From Skeletonema tropicum (lineage: Eukaryota; Bacillariophyta; Thalassiosirophyceae; Thalassiosirales; Thalassiosiraceae), in the NCBI GenBank assembly GCA_037178625.1, contig CM074135.1, positions 171,001-235,000 on the forward strand: a DNA stretch of 64,000 nucleotides, written 5' to 3'. Positions 25,588-38,100 of this stretch are shown in pieces. The notes below the pieces were generated by a model. The model was given only the letters and a program-made list of their open reading frames with translations, was not told where the DNA came from and did no database searches. Both the position numbers and the translations under genes were made by a program. Within the stretch, counting starts at the first letter, position 1. Each line of letters starts with the position of its first letter.

Positions 25588-28330
25588 CGCGCTGAACCCG
25601 CCACATACACCGCTGCACGCCACCACTATTGCACCATTCTGCGCGCCCCTGTTTATTTGAGAGAGGTGCGTCTTCTCTTTCATGAAACTCAATATCACCG
25701 AGTTCTAGCTTTGCCACTTCCAACGCGTCCTCCTGGTTTTTTGATAACAGGTCACATGCTATCCTAATACGCATGGTGCCACCGAACAATAACAATAATG
25801 CTAGTTCGAGGTTCTTTGGGGTCTCGGTTCGCTTGCTGTTGAACAGTTTCTGCCATGTTCTAATATCATTTCCTCCCTTCAAGGACTGCATCGCAGAAGC
25901 GAAAGCTTTTCGAACTTTGTCATCGGTTCTTTGTTCAGATTTTGTTTCAGTCAGGTACTTTTTGAATTGTTTCGGTAAGAGCTCACTGGTTCTGCTCGTG
26001 ATATGAGTCTCGGCAATGCTTGAGTTTAGCCCATATTTCTCGTAAGTTTCCAAGAACTCGTACACCAATTGTGATCTCATCATCTCTCCCAATCCATTCA
26101 TGTTGTATGTTTTCTGAACGCTTTGTTCCAATTCTTTCTTCTTCTGGAGGTTATTTCGTCCTTGCTTGTCGAAGTACGAATAGCCAATGATCTGTACCAT
26201 CGCTATTGCACGTACTGTCAACAAACCGTAGCAGCGAGCTATGGTATAGAAGTGTAAACTTGATTAGATTTGACGCGACATAAAAATGCATTGACGACAA
26301 ATTTATTCTTGGTTGCTGCTTACCTAGACACTCTTTCACATCCTTCTCTCCCATATTTGAAAGTTCCCGACTGAGCTTATCCAAGGCCTGTTGGAGTAGC
26401 TCGAGGTTGTTGTTCATGTTTGCCGCTATCATCCATTCTGTAATGAAGTGTAGGACAGACAGGTCGATGCTCTTCTCTGAATCTGGGTCGAACAACTCTG
26501 GCAAATCCAATCCCAATTTTTCAGCGAGTTCCTCGTTCAGCTTTACCATAGGTTTGTTAGTGTTGTCGTAGAATTTGTTAGATAGGAGTAACGCCTGCTT
26601 CTCCCTCTCTGAGAAGCTCATGACTGTCGCATTGGCAGTTCCAATTAGTTCAGACATTGCTCTCTTCACACTCTTCGCTTCTGCATTTTGCATAGCTGTG
26701 TTGGCGTTCATCCATGCAGGCAAGGCGATCCTAGCGTCTGTGTCTTCCTCATTGAAGTGTAGCGTCGACAGTACACGTTTGAGAGGTTCTCCAAACGGAG
26801 ATGAGTCGTTGACATAGTCGTTCAGTACATTGTTTGATTGAAAAGCACCATCTTTCGGGTCGAGAATATCTTTGTTGGACTTCTCCTCGATTTCCTCGCC
26901 ATCGCAGTAGAACGAACCGTCAGACTTTTGTGCGATTTTGTCTTTGTCGGGTGAAAACCTGATTGCTACTTGAGAGTACCTAATAGCTAGTGTTGCTTGA
27001 GACGATGCATGTTTTTCATCGGCAATTGTCTTACTAATGGAGAGTAGTAGCTGCCTCTCGAGCGTCTTTGCTGTAGCAAGCTCTGTTGCTTGTAATTTGG
27101 ACCCGAGTACGTCGACATATATCGGAGTTTGGAAATGAGTGACCAGTGATGTACTACCAGCGTGTAGTTCTTCCAATGGGTCTACTGACTCCACGCCTAT
27201 ATCTTGACCTGTCAAGAAATGATCTTCCCCTCTCCTCGCAATCTTGATGGGTGAATCATGTCTGGGTTTGCATTTAAGCAGAGCGCATACACCAGTGATT
27301 ACGCGATGATTGCCTTCAACGCTAGCCCAAAAGTACGACAAGGCGCTACTGAATGCATCGCGGAATATCAACATGCCATCGACCCCATCTCTGTCAGCTA
27401 CTTTAACCCTGTCCCCCTTTCCTTTTTTGAACCATCCGTTCTTTCTTGCGATACTGAGTAGTTTTTTTTGACCGTTCACTGTTGTAACATCAGCAATAAG
27501 AGCTTCCTTGATCTCGGTACTTTCGATAGATGCTTTGCGGAGAGTTGCTATAAAATTTGTTACAGCTTCGTTCACTGCAAATGGACTCACACTCATTTTA
27601 CCTGATTTGTTCACTCCATTAAGAGCAGTTTGAAAGGCCGACACAGTTTCGCTTAATTCCTGTAGATGAATTGTATTGTAACAATGAATACAAGATTGGG
27701 TTGTTAGTGACTTGATCGTAATAAATTTGAACTCATTACATTTTTATTTCGGCTGTCCTCTTCGAGTTAGTCGAGAATAATTTTGCTATCAACACAAATT
27801 TATGTTGAAACGACGCAGTTTTGAACACTTACATAGCTATTGAAGTCCTTTTTGTCGAAGCCAGATTTACAACAGAAATAAGCGACCATTTTGTCGTTGC
27901 TGAATGATTTCATTTCTGTTTCTGAATGCGTTGTAAAGGATTTTAGTAGTGTGTTAATCCTCTTGTCTTGTGGAGCTGCCTGGTTAACGTTCAGGTTGAT
28001 TATGTCGCCGTCTGTAATGTTGACGAAACACAATACAACACCAAAAGCCATGTGCACTGCTGGTGCTTTGGAAACGTGCGAATCGAACAGTTCCTTCCTC
28101 TCCTTTTCGTTGATTTCTAATGTAGCGATTTGCTCGTTGACTTTTTTGCTGGGTTTGATGGACGACGCTTCCGTGTTGTTGATGGGCTTGTTTGCAGCGG
28201 TTTTGGCAACACATTCAGCAGCATCATTTGGCGGCATGGTCGGCGTTGTGGTGGCATCTTGGTTGGAAGCGACGTTTGCAGCTTCTTTTGTATTAGCTTC
28301 GATGGCGGCGGATGCTGTTGTTCTTGTCAT

Positions 28331-28995
28331 GATGATGTTATGTTTTTTGATGTTTTTTGTGATGTTTGCGCTTCGATAGCTGCTCCAATGATATGAGAGT
28401 GCCGGTTCTCTGCTGTTTTTGTGTCTTGAAGTTCGGTGATGATGTGATGTCTCCTTGAAGTTCCCTACAAGGAATGATGATGTCAGTATGACACGTCAGA
28501 TTTTTCACACGTAGGAATTAGTATTGTTTTTATAAGCCATTGTCAAAAAAAAATTTCTCATAATTTATCCGATTTACTTTGTAAGGTGTGTATTGTGTTA
28601 CATTTTTTCTGCAACAAGCCAATAGGGCTATTAGAGCAGAGCTAGATCGCTCTGATGATGTGTTTTTCTTCACTTCTTTTGCCCATCACAGTTCTCTATA
28701 TCTGTCAAGTTGACACTAATATTCTGCCCGCGTGTTCTTTGTGGCATCTATTGGTGATGATGTGGTGAAATATTCTGCCCGCGTGTTCTTTGTGGGATCT
28801 TTTGGTGATGATGTGGTCGAAGTCGATATTTTGTAAGATATTTCAACATAGGAATCAATATATGTTCCCTTGATCTGCTTTTCTTTGCTTCCGGCAGTAT
28901 TTTTCGCCTTTCCTCAACAACATATTCGCCCTTTTTGACCTCTCATAATTTTTTGTCAAAATATTATTCAATTCGATTACTACCCGGCCATTACT
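28331..28995. promoter_or_regulatory. Divergent intergenic region between the 1,123-aa and MKFG genes (G-inner)
   Basis: This is 665 bp between two divergent start codons, so it probably holds both promoters. A 51-bp tandem duplication (ATATTCTGCCCGCGTG...) lies at 28719-28820. There are runs of A and T, a TATAAG at about 28531, and GATGATG-rich stretches near the minus-strand start. No gene is seen. Confidence 0.5.
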
Positions 28996-31900
28996 ATGAA
29001 ATTTGGATTTACAAACGAGCGTGCTACCTCCAGCACTTCTTCTTCTGCCACCAGCCGCTCCACTCGAAAGCTTCGTAAGCGATCTCCAGCAGAGGGTGCA
29101 GAGGCCGCTCAAAGCGTCAGTCTCACCAAAGATCCGCAATCATCCGCATCAGCTCCACATCCTTCAAACTCTCCTATTGGTAAGTTTGATGTGTACAATG
29201 TTTCCTGGAAACATCTCATCATCGACAGCGCGATTCTTCGCGATATGGCCGAGTCTTCTTTCGGGTATGCCATGGATTCTGATTTTGACGATCCGTTGTC
29301 GACGCTTCGTTCGTTGTTCGAGTCATGCTCCGAGCATGAATTATTGTATGTTAGTGCTACGATCGGTATGGAAGCCATTCGCAACGACAAGGTGGCTCTT
29401 ATCGATGAGATCATTAAGACCATGTCCACGAAGAAGCAGCTATCTTTCGGTTGTACCCAGTTGCAGTCTGGTAGCATCGTCTCTGTTTCGCCAAGAGAAA
29501 AAGTCGAAAAATGTGAGGTGAAATCGTGAGTGACGTCATAAAATATTTTTGTGATCATGCCATTTTTATTTTCTCCGCGATTTTTTATTAACCTCAATTA
29601 TCCTTTTTCTGACAGTGCCGATCGCAAGATGGCTGCCCCTCAAGTTCATTCTCGCACAACTCACTCCTCTGGTGATGTTTCATCAACACCAACTAAGAGT
29701 GATGGTGATTTTGTCAACAATAAGGCGTCGTAAGTACTTCACTGTTTTTATACGTTCCTCTCATTTATTCTGCTTGTCCCGCTAAATGGTGCGCACTATA
29801 TAATCTTGTGTGTCCTACAATATAAATATGTGCTCATGACAAATTTATTTCTCTTTTCGATTATGCATCGAAGTGATGGGTATGAGCCGTATTATCACGA
29901 CGAGTTGACAAGCGGTCAATGGCTCCGGAAGACTCTTATTAGAAAGAGTGGCTCTAGTATTGGGAAGGAATACTACAAATTTGTTGCACCGACCGGTCGC
30001 ATTTTTAACAGCCTCAAAGCTGCAAAGGAGTTCGACGCGTCTATCAAAAATGAGTCTTCTGGTACACTAGCGTCTGCTGAGGATCTTCCAAAGGAAGAAG
30101 AGCCACATAGCCCTTCGCAATTGTTGGCGGATCAAGCCAAGGACGTCATAAAGTCGATTGCTATGGTTGTACAACCTCCAATTTACAATGAAGTTGTGAA
30201 TGTCAGCGTCGACGTCGATAACATAGCTTGTGATGATCTTGTGAAGAAACATGGCTTGTCCTTAATTACAACTGCGGGTAGAAACTATGAAACTAAGCCC
30301 GGTGACGAGACAATCGATCTGCGAAACACTACATCCATTCCGTATATGACGAGTTGCGTTTTGAATGATTCTACAAAAGCTAGTTGGCACGGTACTGAGG
30401 CACTTTTTGTAGATTTCATTCAAACGGTTCTTGATCAAGTCGACGACGATCATGATTACTTCAGTCAAGTGACACCAGTTCTCCGTCAGTTCCTTCTCGA
30501 GAGCAGCAGTTCATATAAGAGGGAATTACACACAATCCAGTGGTATTACACCTTGTTTGACTCGTTCAGCCGTATGTTTGGCGTTGATATTGGGCTAATT
30601 CTTCCTCCTGACGGGCTAAAAGATTGTGAGGTGTCGAGATTAGTGCGTTTTCCATTTGGTGTAGAATCCCGCGATGCCTTTTCGCCCGTTATTGTGTACA
30701 GGCTGTTGCTCGATCGGACTAAGATTGAGAATCGCCTTGGTGATGGTGGTTGTATTGTTGCGGGTGTATCAGTGTTTGTGTTCCGTAATCGTGAAGAGTC
30801 CTCTGAGGTAGCTTTATCTGCTGGAGGTGATGTCAGGTCACGCAGCGGCTCTGATCGTTCAGACGAACCATTAGATTACAAACTTGAGATTTTCTCTCCT
30901 GATACAAAGCGCTTGAAATCGGATTCTGGCAATTTTAGGGGACCATCTCTGTTCGACCGTGTCGCCAATGGCAAATCAAGTTTCGGTGACCAATCGCATT
31001 CATTTAAAGAGGCTCTTCCAAATGAGATTGATATCAGTGACACCAAAATGTCGGCTCGAAGTTTGTTTACAACCCCCAACAATCGTCAATCTGCTAAAAG
31101 TTCGAAGGAAGACTCAGACATGATCGAGAAGTTACAGGCAGAGATTGAAATGTTGAAAGAGAAGAACAATGCGACTCAGAGCACAGCAACTGAGTTAATT
31201 TCGAAAGGTGAGTTACAAAAATATCAGGTAGATCAGACGAGCGAGGGTGATGAAGTGTCTTCTGGCGTAGTCTCTCGTGGTGGATGGGGGGGCTTAGTGT
31301 CTGGCGGTAAAGAAGCTATTTTGAAAGTTGCATCTCCAGTAAAGAAGCGGAAGAGCAGTCGAGTAGCCCTGCAAGTCAGTCCTCCAATCTTCAACAAGAA
31401 AACTGGTGGACAAAGCTGCTTCATAATCTTCATGGAAATGGGTGTAGATGCATGGTGGCTCAAGTCTGAAACCATGTCGTCTGTGTGCGAAACATTCTTC
31501 AAGCACGTTCACAAGCAGAACGAAGTTGCCAGTTGCTACGTTTTCAATGAAACAACTATTAAAGCTCTCGTCTTTGGTGGTGACAACAATATTGCAAAGA
31601 AGACTCGCAAAAGTGGGGCTACCTACCCGATCTACAAGATGTGTTGCATTATGAACTTCCCAGGAAAAGGCTTTCCAGTCGAAACACACTTGACTAAGTT
31701 TGAATCCAACATCAAGAGCATGTTTTCCGATGCCACAGTCCCAGCGGTCATCGCTCTCGATGCGATGAAAGTATCTTCGTCCAATCTTTACAACGGCTTC
31801 TTCAACGGGGAATATCGTCAAGGATCCATGAAGACTGTCACTTACAAAGATGATGATGAGCTGTGTAAAGATATCAAAGCTGCATTGGAAGCTACCTTCA

Positions 31901-32091
31901 AAAATGGCTTTGGTACAAAGACGCTTAACCAACCGCTCAATAAGCATTTAACTGACTGGGGTATCAAGCAATACTTGACTGAAATTGGATACACCTCTTT
32001 CGATGACGTCAAAGATTGCGACAGGAATAGCATCTATCGTGGTCGCAACTTCCCGATTTGGAGTGCTATTGAGGAGGACATTGTCAATTAG
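28996..32091 (+). CDS. 953-aa MKFG protein with MBD-like segment and coiled coil (G-inner)
   Basis: Exons are 28996-29525, 29616-29729 and 29874-32091. Donors are GTGAGT and GTAAGT, acceptors GACAG and CGAAG; phases agree and the total is 2,862 nt. Residues 1-60 are Ser/Thr/Arg-rich. From about residue 215, GQWLRKTLIRKSG, then GKEYYKFVAPTGRIF, then SLKAAKEF follow the pattern of methyl-CpG-binding (MBD/TAM) domains: W-R, an Arg patch, G-K-x-YY-x-x-P-x-G, then S plus a helix. A short heptad-like stretch (IEKLQAEIEMLKEKNN) lies near residue 630. The C-terminal 240 residues are well-formed but unrecognised. If the MBD-like reading is right, the protein could bind element or host chromatin; that is inference. 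The A family keeps homologues of exons 1-2 only. Confidence 0.7.
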
Positions 32092-32132
32092 TGCATGATT
32101 GATGATTAAATTATGGCTTGGGAGTACAATCT
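32092..32132. other. Short spacer between the MKFG gene and the transposase gene
   Basis: There are only 41 bp between the MKFG stop and the proposed ATG of the polyprotein. A shared transcript or splicing between the two genes cannot be excluded. Confidence 0.35.
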
Positions 32133-35100
32133 ATGCAATTGGGTGAAATATTGCTTTGTTAACATTCTAGAAACGAATTCTATACTGACATATTCTTTTT
32201 CCTTCCTACTTTTTTCATATAATCCAATCATCTGGCTGCATCGGACTAACTACCAGTGTCGTCTTCTCCATCGGGTGAGCCATTAGCAGACATCTCGATT
32301 CCAGTTGTGACACCTGTAAAAGATACAACATCGTCCATTGCTAGTAGACAAAGTGAGTTTTTGTACTTGTACGAGTGTCACTGGTACGGTGTACGCTCCT
32401 GAAAATAAATTTGTTCTCACCACAAAAATATTTTGAGGTCCGATACTTCACTTCATCGCTGACAATTTTGGTCTTTTCCCAATGTTACTTCCAGCTCCGA
32501 ATATATCGTTAAAACATATAATATTCTTCGTGACAACCTGGCTTCAAAAAGTCCTATGTGTCAAGAAAGTCCGAAACAAAGGCATACCGCTGAAGGAGAT
32601 CAAGAAGCAAAGTATGTTCGCTGAACAAAATTTGGTAGACGGTCATCGCGAGACGAAGCTTCGTTTCATTCCGAAACACAAATCACAGGAACTTAATGCC
32701 ATAATCGTGTTAGTGACACTTAGCAACATAATGGAGTTACAGAAACACTCCTTAGACAGTCCTGTTTGCCACACCTTTTGCGACAGCTTGGTCAGTTTGG
32801 GTATATCATCCCTGGAGAGAAGTTCTTTGCCCAAGGCCAAGTCTTCATTCCGCGAGCAGGTCTCAACCGCTGTAAATGCCAATGTCAATCATTGTTTTGC
32901 GTTGCCGTTCAAGACGAACGACCAAAGACTCTTGTCAGCAGACAGGTTGTCTTCGGACCTATCGTCGAGGTTGTCGAATCTGGCTAATGGCCGTGACATT
33001 CCGTCGCTGTCGTCGTATTTTGAGAACTCTCTTAGAGACAACATTAAGAGGAACGCTGTGGTAGTACACAGTATGGATTTTGCAACACTCGAGCCGGAAG
33101 AGTGTTTAAATGATGCTGTTCTCAATTTTTGGTTCAAATGGGTGACTACACCAAGGTGTCCAGAGGACAAAACGTCTTCAGTACACATTTGCTCAACATT
33201 CCTTCTTTCGAGCGTATTGAACGATGGATACAATGAGAGATACCAAAAGTGGCTAAAGAATGTCAACATCTTTGACAAATCGATGGTATTGTTTCCGGTG
33301 CATCTAGCTCATCATTGGAGTTTGATAGTGGTGCTGAATCCGAAGCTCATAAATCAGACTAAAAGACGATGGAACGATTCAATGTACACAGGAGATGTAT
33401 TTGCCATGATCCATCTGGATTGTCTTGGGTGCGGAACGGTGCATAATAAGCAGCATCTTGCAAGAGCCGTTCGAGGCATACTCAACAAGGAATGGGATAA
33501 GTACAACAACAATGCTCTGGACAAAACAAACCGACCTTTCAGTCATCGGCACGAGTCATGTAAATTATATTCTCCCAAAGGTGAGTCGTACGCATAGTAT
33601 GTATTATTTTATCCTGTCATACACTACTGATGACAAACTCACAAGAATACTACCTTCCATCAGTTCTCGTGCAGACCAACAGCTATGATTGTGGTGTACA
33701 TGTCTGTCGTTACGTAGTGAACCTAGTGCGGATGTTGAACGATGCAGAGGTGAAAATGCCTAACGTGAAAATGACGGATGTGATGGACAATTTCTCCACC
33801 AGCATTAGTGGTCACGAGTTGTTTGGCTATACTGAATCCGACATTAGTAGGATGCGGACTGAAATATACAACGTTATGGCCCATACTATGAAGTCCTATC
33901 AACACCACCGCATACACGAACCTAGGTCTGATCATGATCCAGTCAGTGATAGCGAAGAAGACGAAGAAGAGGTGGAAATTCTTGACAGTCAGACTTCAGA
34001 AGACACTGACGTAGTAATGTCAGATGCAGAGATCATTGAGGATGCGTCGTATCAATTTCAATCGGACCAAGATGACCATCTCTCCGTCGATACAGAAGGT
34101 AAGTGCTCTTTGTCTAAAGCAAAATAGTACTTATATACTTCAACAAAATAAATTTGACATCTGTACAAAATTATTTTACAACCTTCAATATCAGGTGACA
34201 TCGAACAAGTTCGAATGAGCTCCGACGACAATTACAATTACATTCACGTCGATTGTAACTTGGACTGCGACGATGAAGTTCAGCCAGCATCCAGCGACTT
34301 GAATACATTCGTTCAGATGGGTGACATCATAGAATACAGGAGCTCAAAGAATGATGTACCAAGGAAGGGCGTAATTGTCGCCATTGGTGATCCTACATCA
34401 GAAGAGATTATTCAAATATCTGACGGCACGTGGCTCATGAGAAAGGTCCACCATGTGAAGCGGTTGGAAATCGTTCGACCATTAGAAGACAAGAGGTTGG
34501 TGAATCCTTCGCCGAAGTGGAAGGGTCTCGACAAAGTGGTTGTCATTCCTCCGTACGAAACCGCCGATGAAAATGACAGTGATTGCGTTTCATTAAAATC
34601 AGAAGTGACAGAAGAATTTGAATTCGACGAATCAGCATCTAGCAAGGAAGAAAAGATTCCCATGCACACGTTGAGGTCAGAAAAGAATTACAGACAAAGA
34701 ACATCGAGTGGAGTCACTGGTATTAACCACAAATCAAAATCACGACGAGTTAAGAGCGGTGTAGCATATCTAGACCAGAGGCGCGACACAAGAAAGTACA
34801 TTAGCTGGGCAAATGCAGGGAATGATTACGAGAAGGCGAGGTCAGTCATAAACCAGTTATACTTGGATACTCTATGTTACGGTATTGTGGATAAATTCTA
34901 CGAGAAGAAGCCGTATGATGCTCCAACCTTTAGAGAGTACCAAGAGAGGGTCACAGTAATAAAAAAAATGGTGGATTATCGAGCGAGGAATGAATTCAAG
35001 AAACTGAACATCACGCTTGACGTAACATTCATGGACAATCCTCGCCTTGGTGAGCGTGGCAGGTCGAACGAGACAAACCGAGCCAGACAAACTATAGAGG

Positions 35101-38100
35101 AGATGTTGAAATTCGAGCATAAGATGAGAACGCTGGACCTACAAACCTGCAGTGTTTGCCTGGAGAACAAGTTGGTATTTAAGGAAAGGAGCGTATGCGA
35201 AACATGCAAGAAAAAGAATCACTCAGAATCCTACTTTCTAGAGAACAACCTTCATCCAGTCTGGTACGAACGAGACAGCGAAAGATGCATCAAAATGGGC
35301 GAAGACGGCAAACAAGTCGTGAGGTACGACATACCGGTCGAGCTGAAAGACCTGACAATGGCAGAACAACTGCTGATTCGACGGTGTTCGCCATTCATAC
35401 CATCGATGCACATCAAGGACGGTATCTATGGTATCAACGGCCATTGCGTTTGCTTTCCACAGGATATCGAAACTATGTGCACAGAACTGCCTCAAACCCA
35501 ATCGAACATGGTCATTTTTATCCGCCACATGAGCGATCATCACGAGGGCATTCAGAAAAGTCGTCATTACAAAGTGAGAAAGGAGAAGGTCCTAGCAGCT
35601 CTGAAGTGGCTCAAGATTCACCATCGCGGCTACCATGACATTACAATTTCGGAGTCAAATCTTGATTGGATAAAGAACGGTTCTATCTACGATGTGGCAG
35701 AGACACACACTCTGAAAACGAAGCGAAGCAGAAGGGATGTTGTCGCAAATGCAACTGAAACGCTGTCGGGCAACCAATGTGATACAGAAGCTAATGACGA
35801 TGACGTTGAAGTCCAGACAATTCACCCGAACTACAAAGGTGATGTGCCCAACGCCACCCAAACAAAAGTCATCAAAGATTTCGTAAACATAGCGAAACAG
35901 ACAGGACAGAAGGATAAGATTCTCAACTTCCCTCCGATCGATCACAGCAAGCCATTGAAGTGAGTGAACAATTCTTCCCAGTGCTATGTTTGTTCACCTC
36001 AATATGCCATGTATTCTTTGGACTGACCATTAATGTTATCCAAATATTGCGTCTTCGTCTACCAGTGAGTTCGACGCAATGGAACAAGTTTTCGTGAATG
36101 CATATCCGTGTCTTTTCCCAGGCGGTATTGGTGACGTGTATGACCCAATACGAGGAAAGGTGAAAGACATCCATAGCTGGGCAACGCATATGATACGGTT
36201 CAAAGATGGAAGGTTCATCAACGATCAAATGTTTTGCTTGTATGTCTTCAACATGCTGCAAAGACACACTAACAACACGCAGGGGAACTTCTTCTACAAG
36301 GACAAGAACTTCCTTGGTGCTAGCGTGAGAATGCCTCCGACGGTGGAAGAGTTACAACAACAGTTTGCGGCAGGAGACATGAAGTATTTGAACAAGTTGC
36401 GCTACCTCGCAAAGGGCATAAGAGGATCAGACAGTTTCTGGCGAGGAAAGACGGAAGAGTTGGAAGCGTGGATAGACTTCCACATATCCTGTGGACACGG
36501 TCCTCCCACCCACTTCACAACGCTGTCATGTGCGGAGAATTGGTGGCCAGATCTGCGAAGGCTAATGATCAAGCTCGAGAAACAAGCTGGTAATATCGAG
36601 CATGCCGAACTGCTAGCAAAGAAGGACTTCGTAGCAATGACCAAATCTGTCAAACGATTTACGTTGTACGTCAATGATTTCTTCATGAAAAGGTTGAGGG
36701 TGTTTCTCGACACAGTGGTGAAAAACGCTCTTGGTATTGAGCATTACTGGGCCAGGGTCGAGTTCGCACCAGGGAGGGGTCAGATTCATTTACACTTACT
36801 GGGAATTGGTAGGGACAAGTCTTATTTGTATGATTTCTATCGGGCTAAGTCGGAGGAGGAGAAGGTTAAGGTTATGGAGAAGTACGCCACTGGTGTGTTG
36901 GACATGACAGCCGACATTCGCGTAAATGAAGACCACGTTTCGGACAGGTCGCCCGACTCGATCAATCCACTAATGCACCGGTTTTGTGAATGCCCTGATA
37001 AAGGAGAGGACGTTCGAATGTTATGTCAAGAATGCATGGTGCACAAATGCAATAATTACTGCCTTGGTGACAACAGAAAGCATGAGCCACGAGAGTGTAG
37101 GTTTGATCATGGCAAAGAGTCCGAGTACGGCAAAGGTGACACACCCGGAAAGCCGCTCTGCAACATGTCGGTCATTGTCACTGATCGTAGAGGCTTAGAA
37201 CATTTCAGATTACCGCGAACGCAATCGCGTAAGGCTGTCCAGCACAGCAAGACGCTATTGCAATGCTGGAGGGGCAATGTCGATATCCAGCTATTGATTT
37301 ACAGGTCGCACCCCGACAAGCCGGATGTTACTGAGATAGAGAGTGTTTGCAAGTATGTCGTAGCATACGCAAGCAAGAAGAATCACACTTCAAAGCAGGA
37401 AAAGGAAGCTGTACAAAACATTGTCCAGAGGTGAGATCTATACTTCTTTTGCTTGGTAACATTTCCATCGACAAAATAAATTTGTCTTCTCTACATTTTT
37501 ATTTTTTGCCATTTTACTGAATTTTGATTCCAAACCATCAAATCGTGATCAAACCAAATAGCAAAAGCTCCGCCGACATCAATGGTGTCCAAACCTTGGT
37601 CAAGATGTCCCTAAACATGATGACAAGCAAGAGGCTCATCAGCATTCAAGAGGCTGTGCACGAGATAGATCGACTGAATTTAACACTGTGTTCGGATGTT
37701 ATCACCTACGTTTCGATACAAAACTGTCTGAAACTGCGAAAATCCTCCGACCCAAAGCCAAAAGATCTAGTGTATTGCTACGCAACACGTGATGAAAAAC
37801 ACAACAGATTTTCATTGGACGAGTATTTCTATAAGGTTTGGTGCAAGAAAAACTTCATGATCGACCCTGATAGCGATCGGGAATGTAACAGGATCCTACT
37901 CCCAAGAGGTCTCAACTGCAGACCACGATACCCTATCGACTTCGATTACGCACGAGGGATGTTAATCATGCACAAACCGTGGAGTTTCAAGAATCCATTA
38001 TGTACCAGAGACAAACAACGGACAATTGACACTTTCAAACAAATGCTCGACACTAGAGTTGTCCCTACAAATGTTGTGACCGAATATGAGCGAGCTGTAA

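Larger units (their letters stand above)
21727..25655 (-). mobile_element. Short Helitron-like element, copy A3 (3,929 bp)
   Basis: It is inserted in exon 3 of the 1,123-aa gene of G-inner. G-outer supplies the empty site: AACTGG plus TTTGAGAG rejoin exactly as at about 42309-42322, so insertion added nothing and deleted nothing. Coding frames are identical to the other copies. Confidence 0.92.
20748..28330 (-). pseudogene. 1,123-aa unknown protein of G-inner, interrupted by A3
   Basis: The minus-strand exons are 28330-27833, 27659-26324, and 26214-20748 with A3 (21727-25655) removed. Donors are GTAAGT and GTAAGC, and acceptors CTACAG and TGACAG. Phases agree and the total is 3,372 nt with a terminal stop. 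The intact sequence at the A3 site is seen in G-outer (AACTGGTTTGAGAG). The N terminus is low-complexity (Thr/Ala/Asn). The middle contains SVEGNHRVITGVCALLKC, recalling the DGxHR signature of ParB/DndB-like proteins. A KKKKKRK basic stretch may be a nuclear signal. The C terminus (WGNNYGSDTITV...LNIQVTLIS...NYYYYV) faintly recalls the second half of OTU proteases but lacks the catalytic Cys motif. Both resemblances are weak. It is divergent from the MKFG gene. Confidence 0.7.

Noticed and set aside
27891..28379. Plus-strand hydrophobic ORF opposite exon 1 of the 1,123-aa gene
   Set aside because: Antisense shadow of an Ala/Thr/Asn-rich exon.
29003..29521. Second 172-codon plus-strand frame over MKFG exon 1
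   Set aside because: Shadow frame: the MKFG frame has the start, splice phases and a homologue in the A family.
32766..32987. Alternative frame (FGYIIPGEKFFAQGQVFIP...) overlapping the Ulp1 exon
   Set aside because: It looks protein-like, but the frame used for the polyprotein is the only one that fits both flanking splice phases and leads into the protease core. I keep the doubt that the TAG in G-outer might be harmless if an intron lies here.
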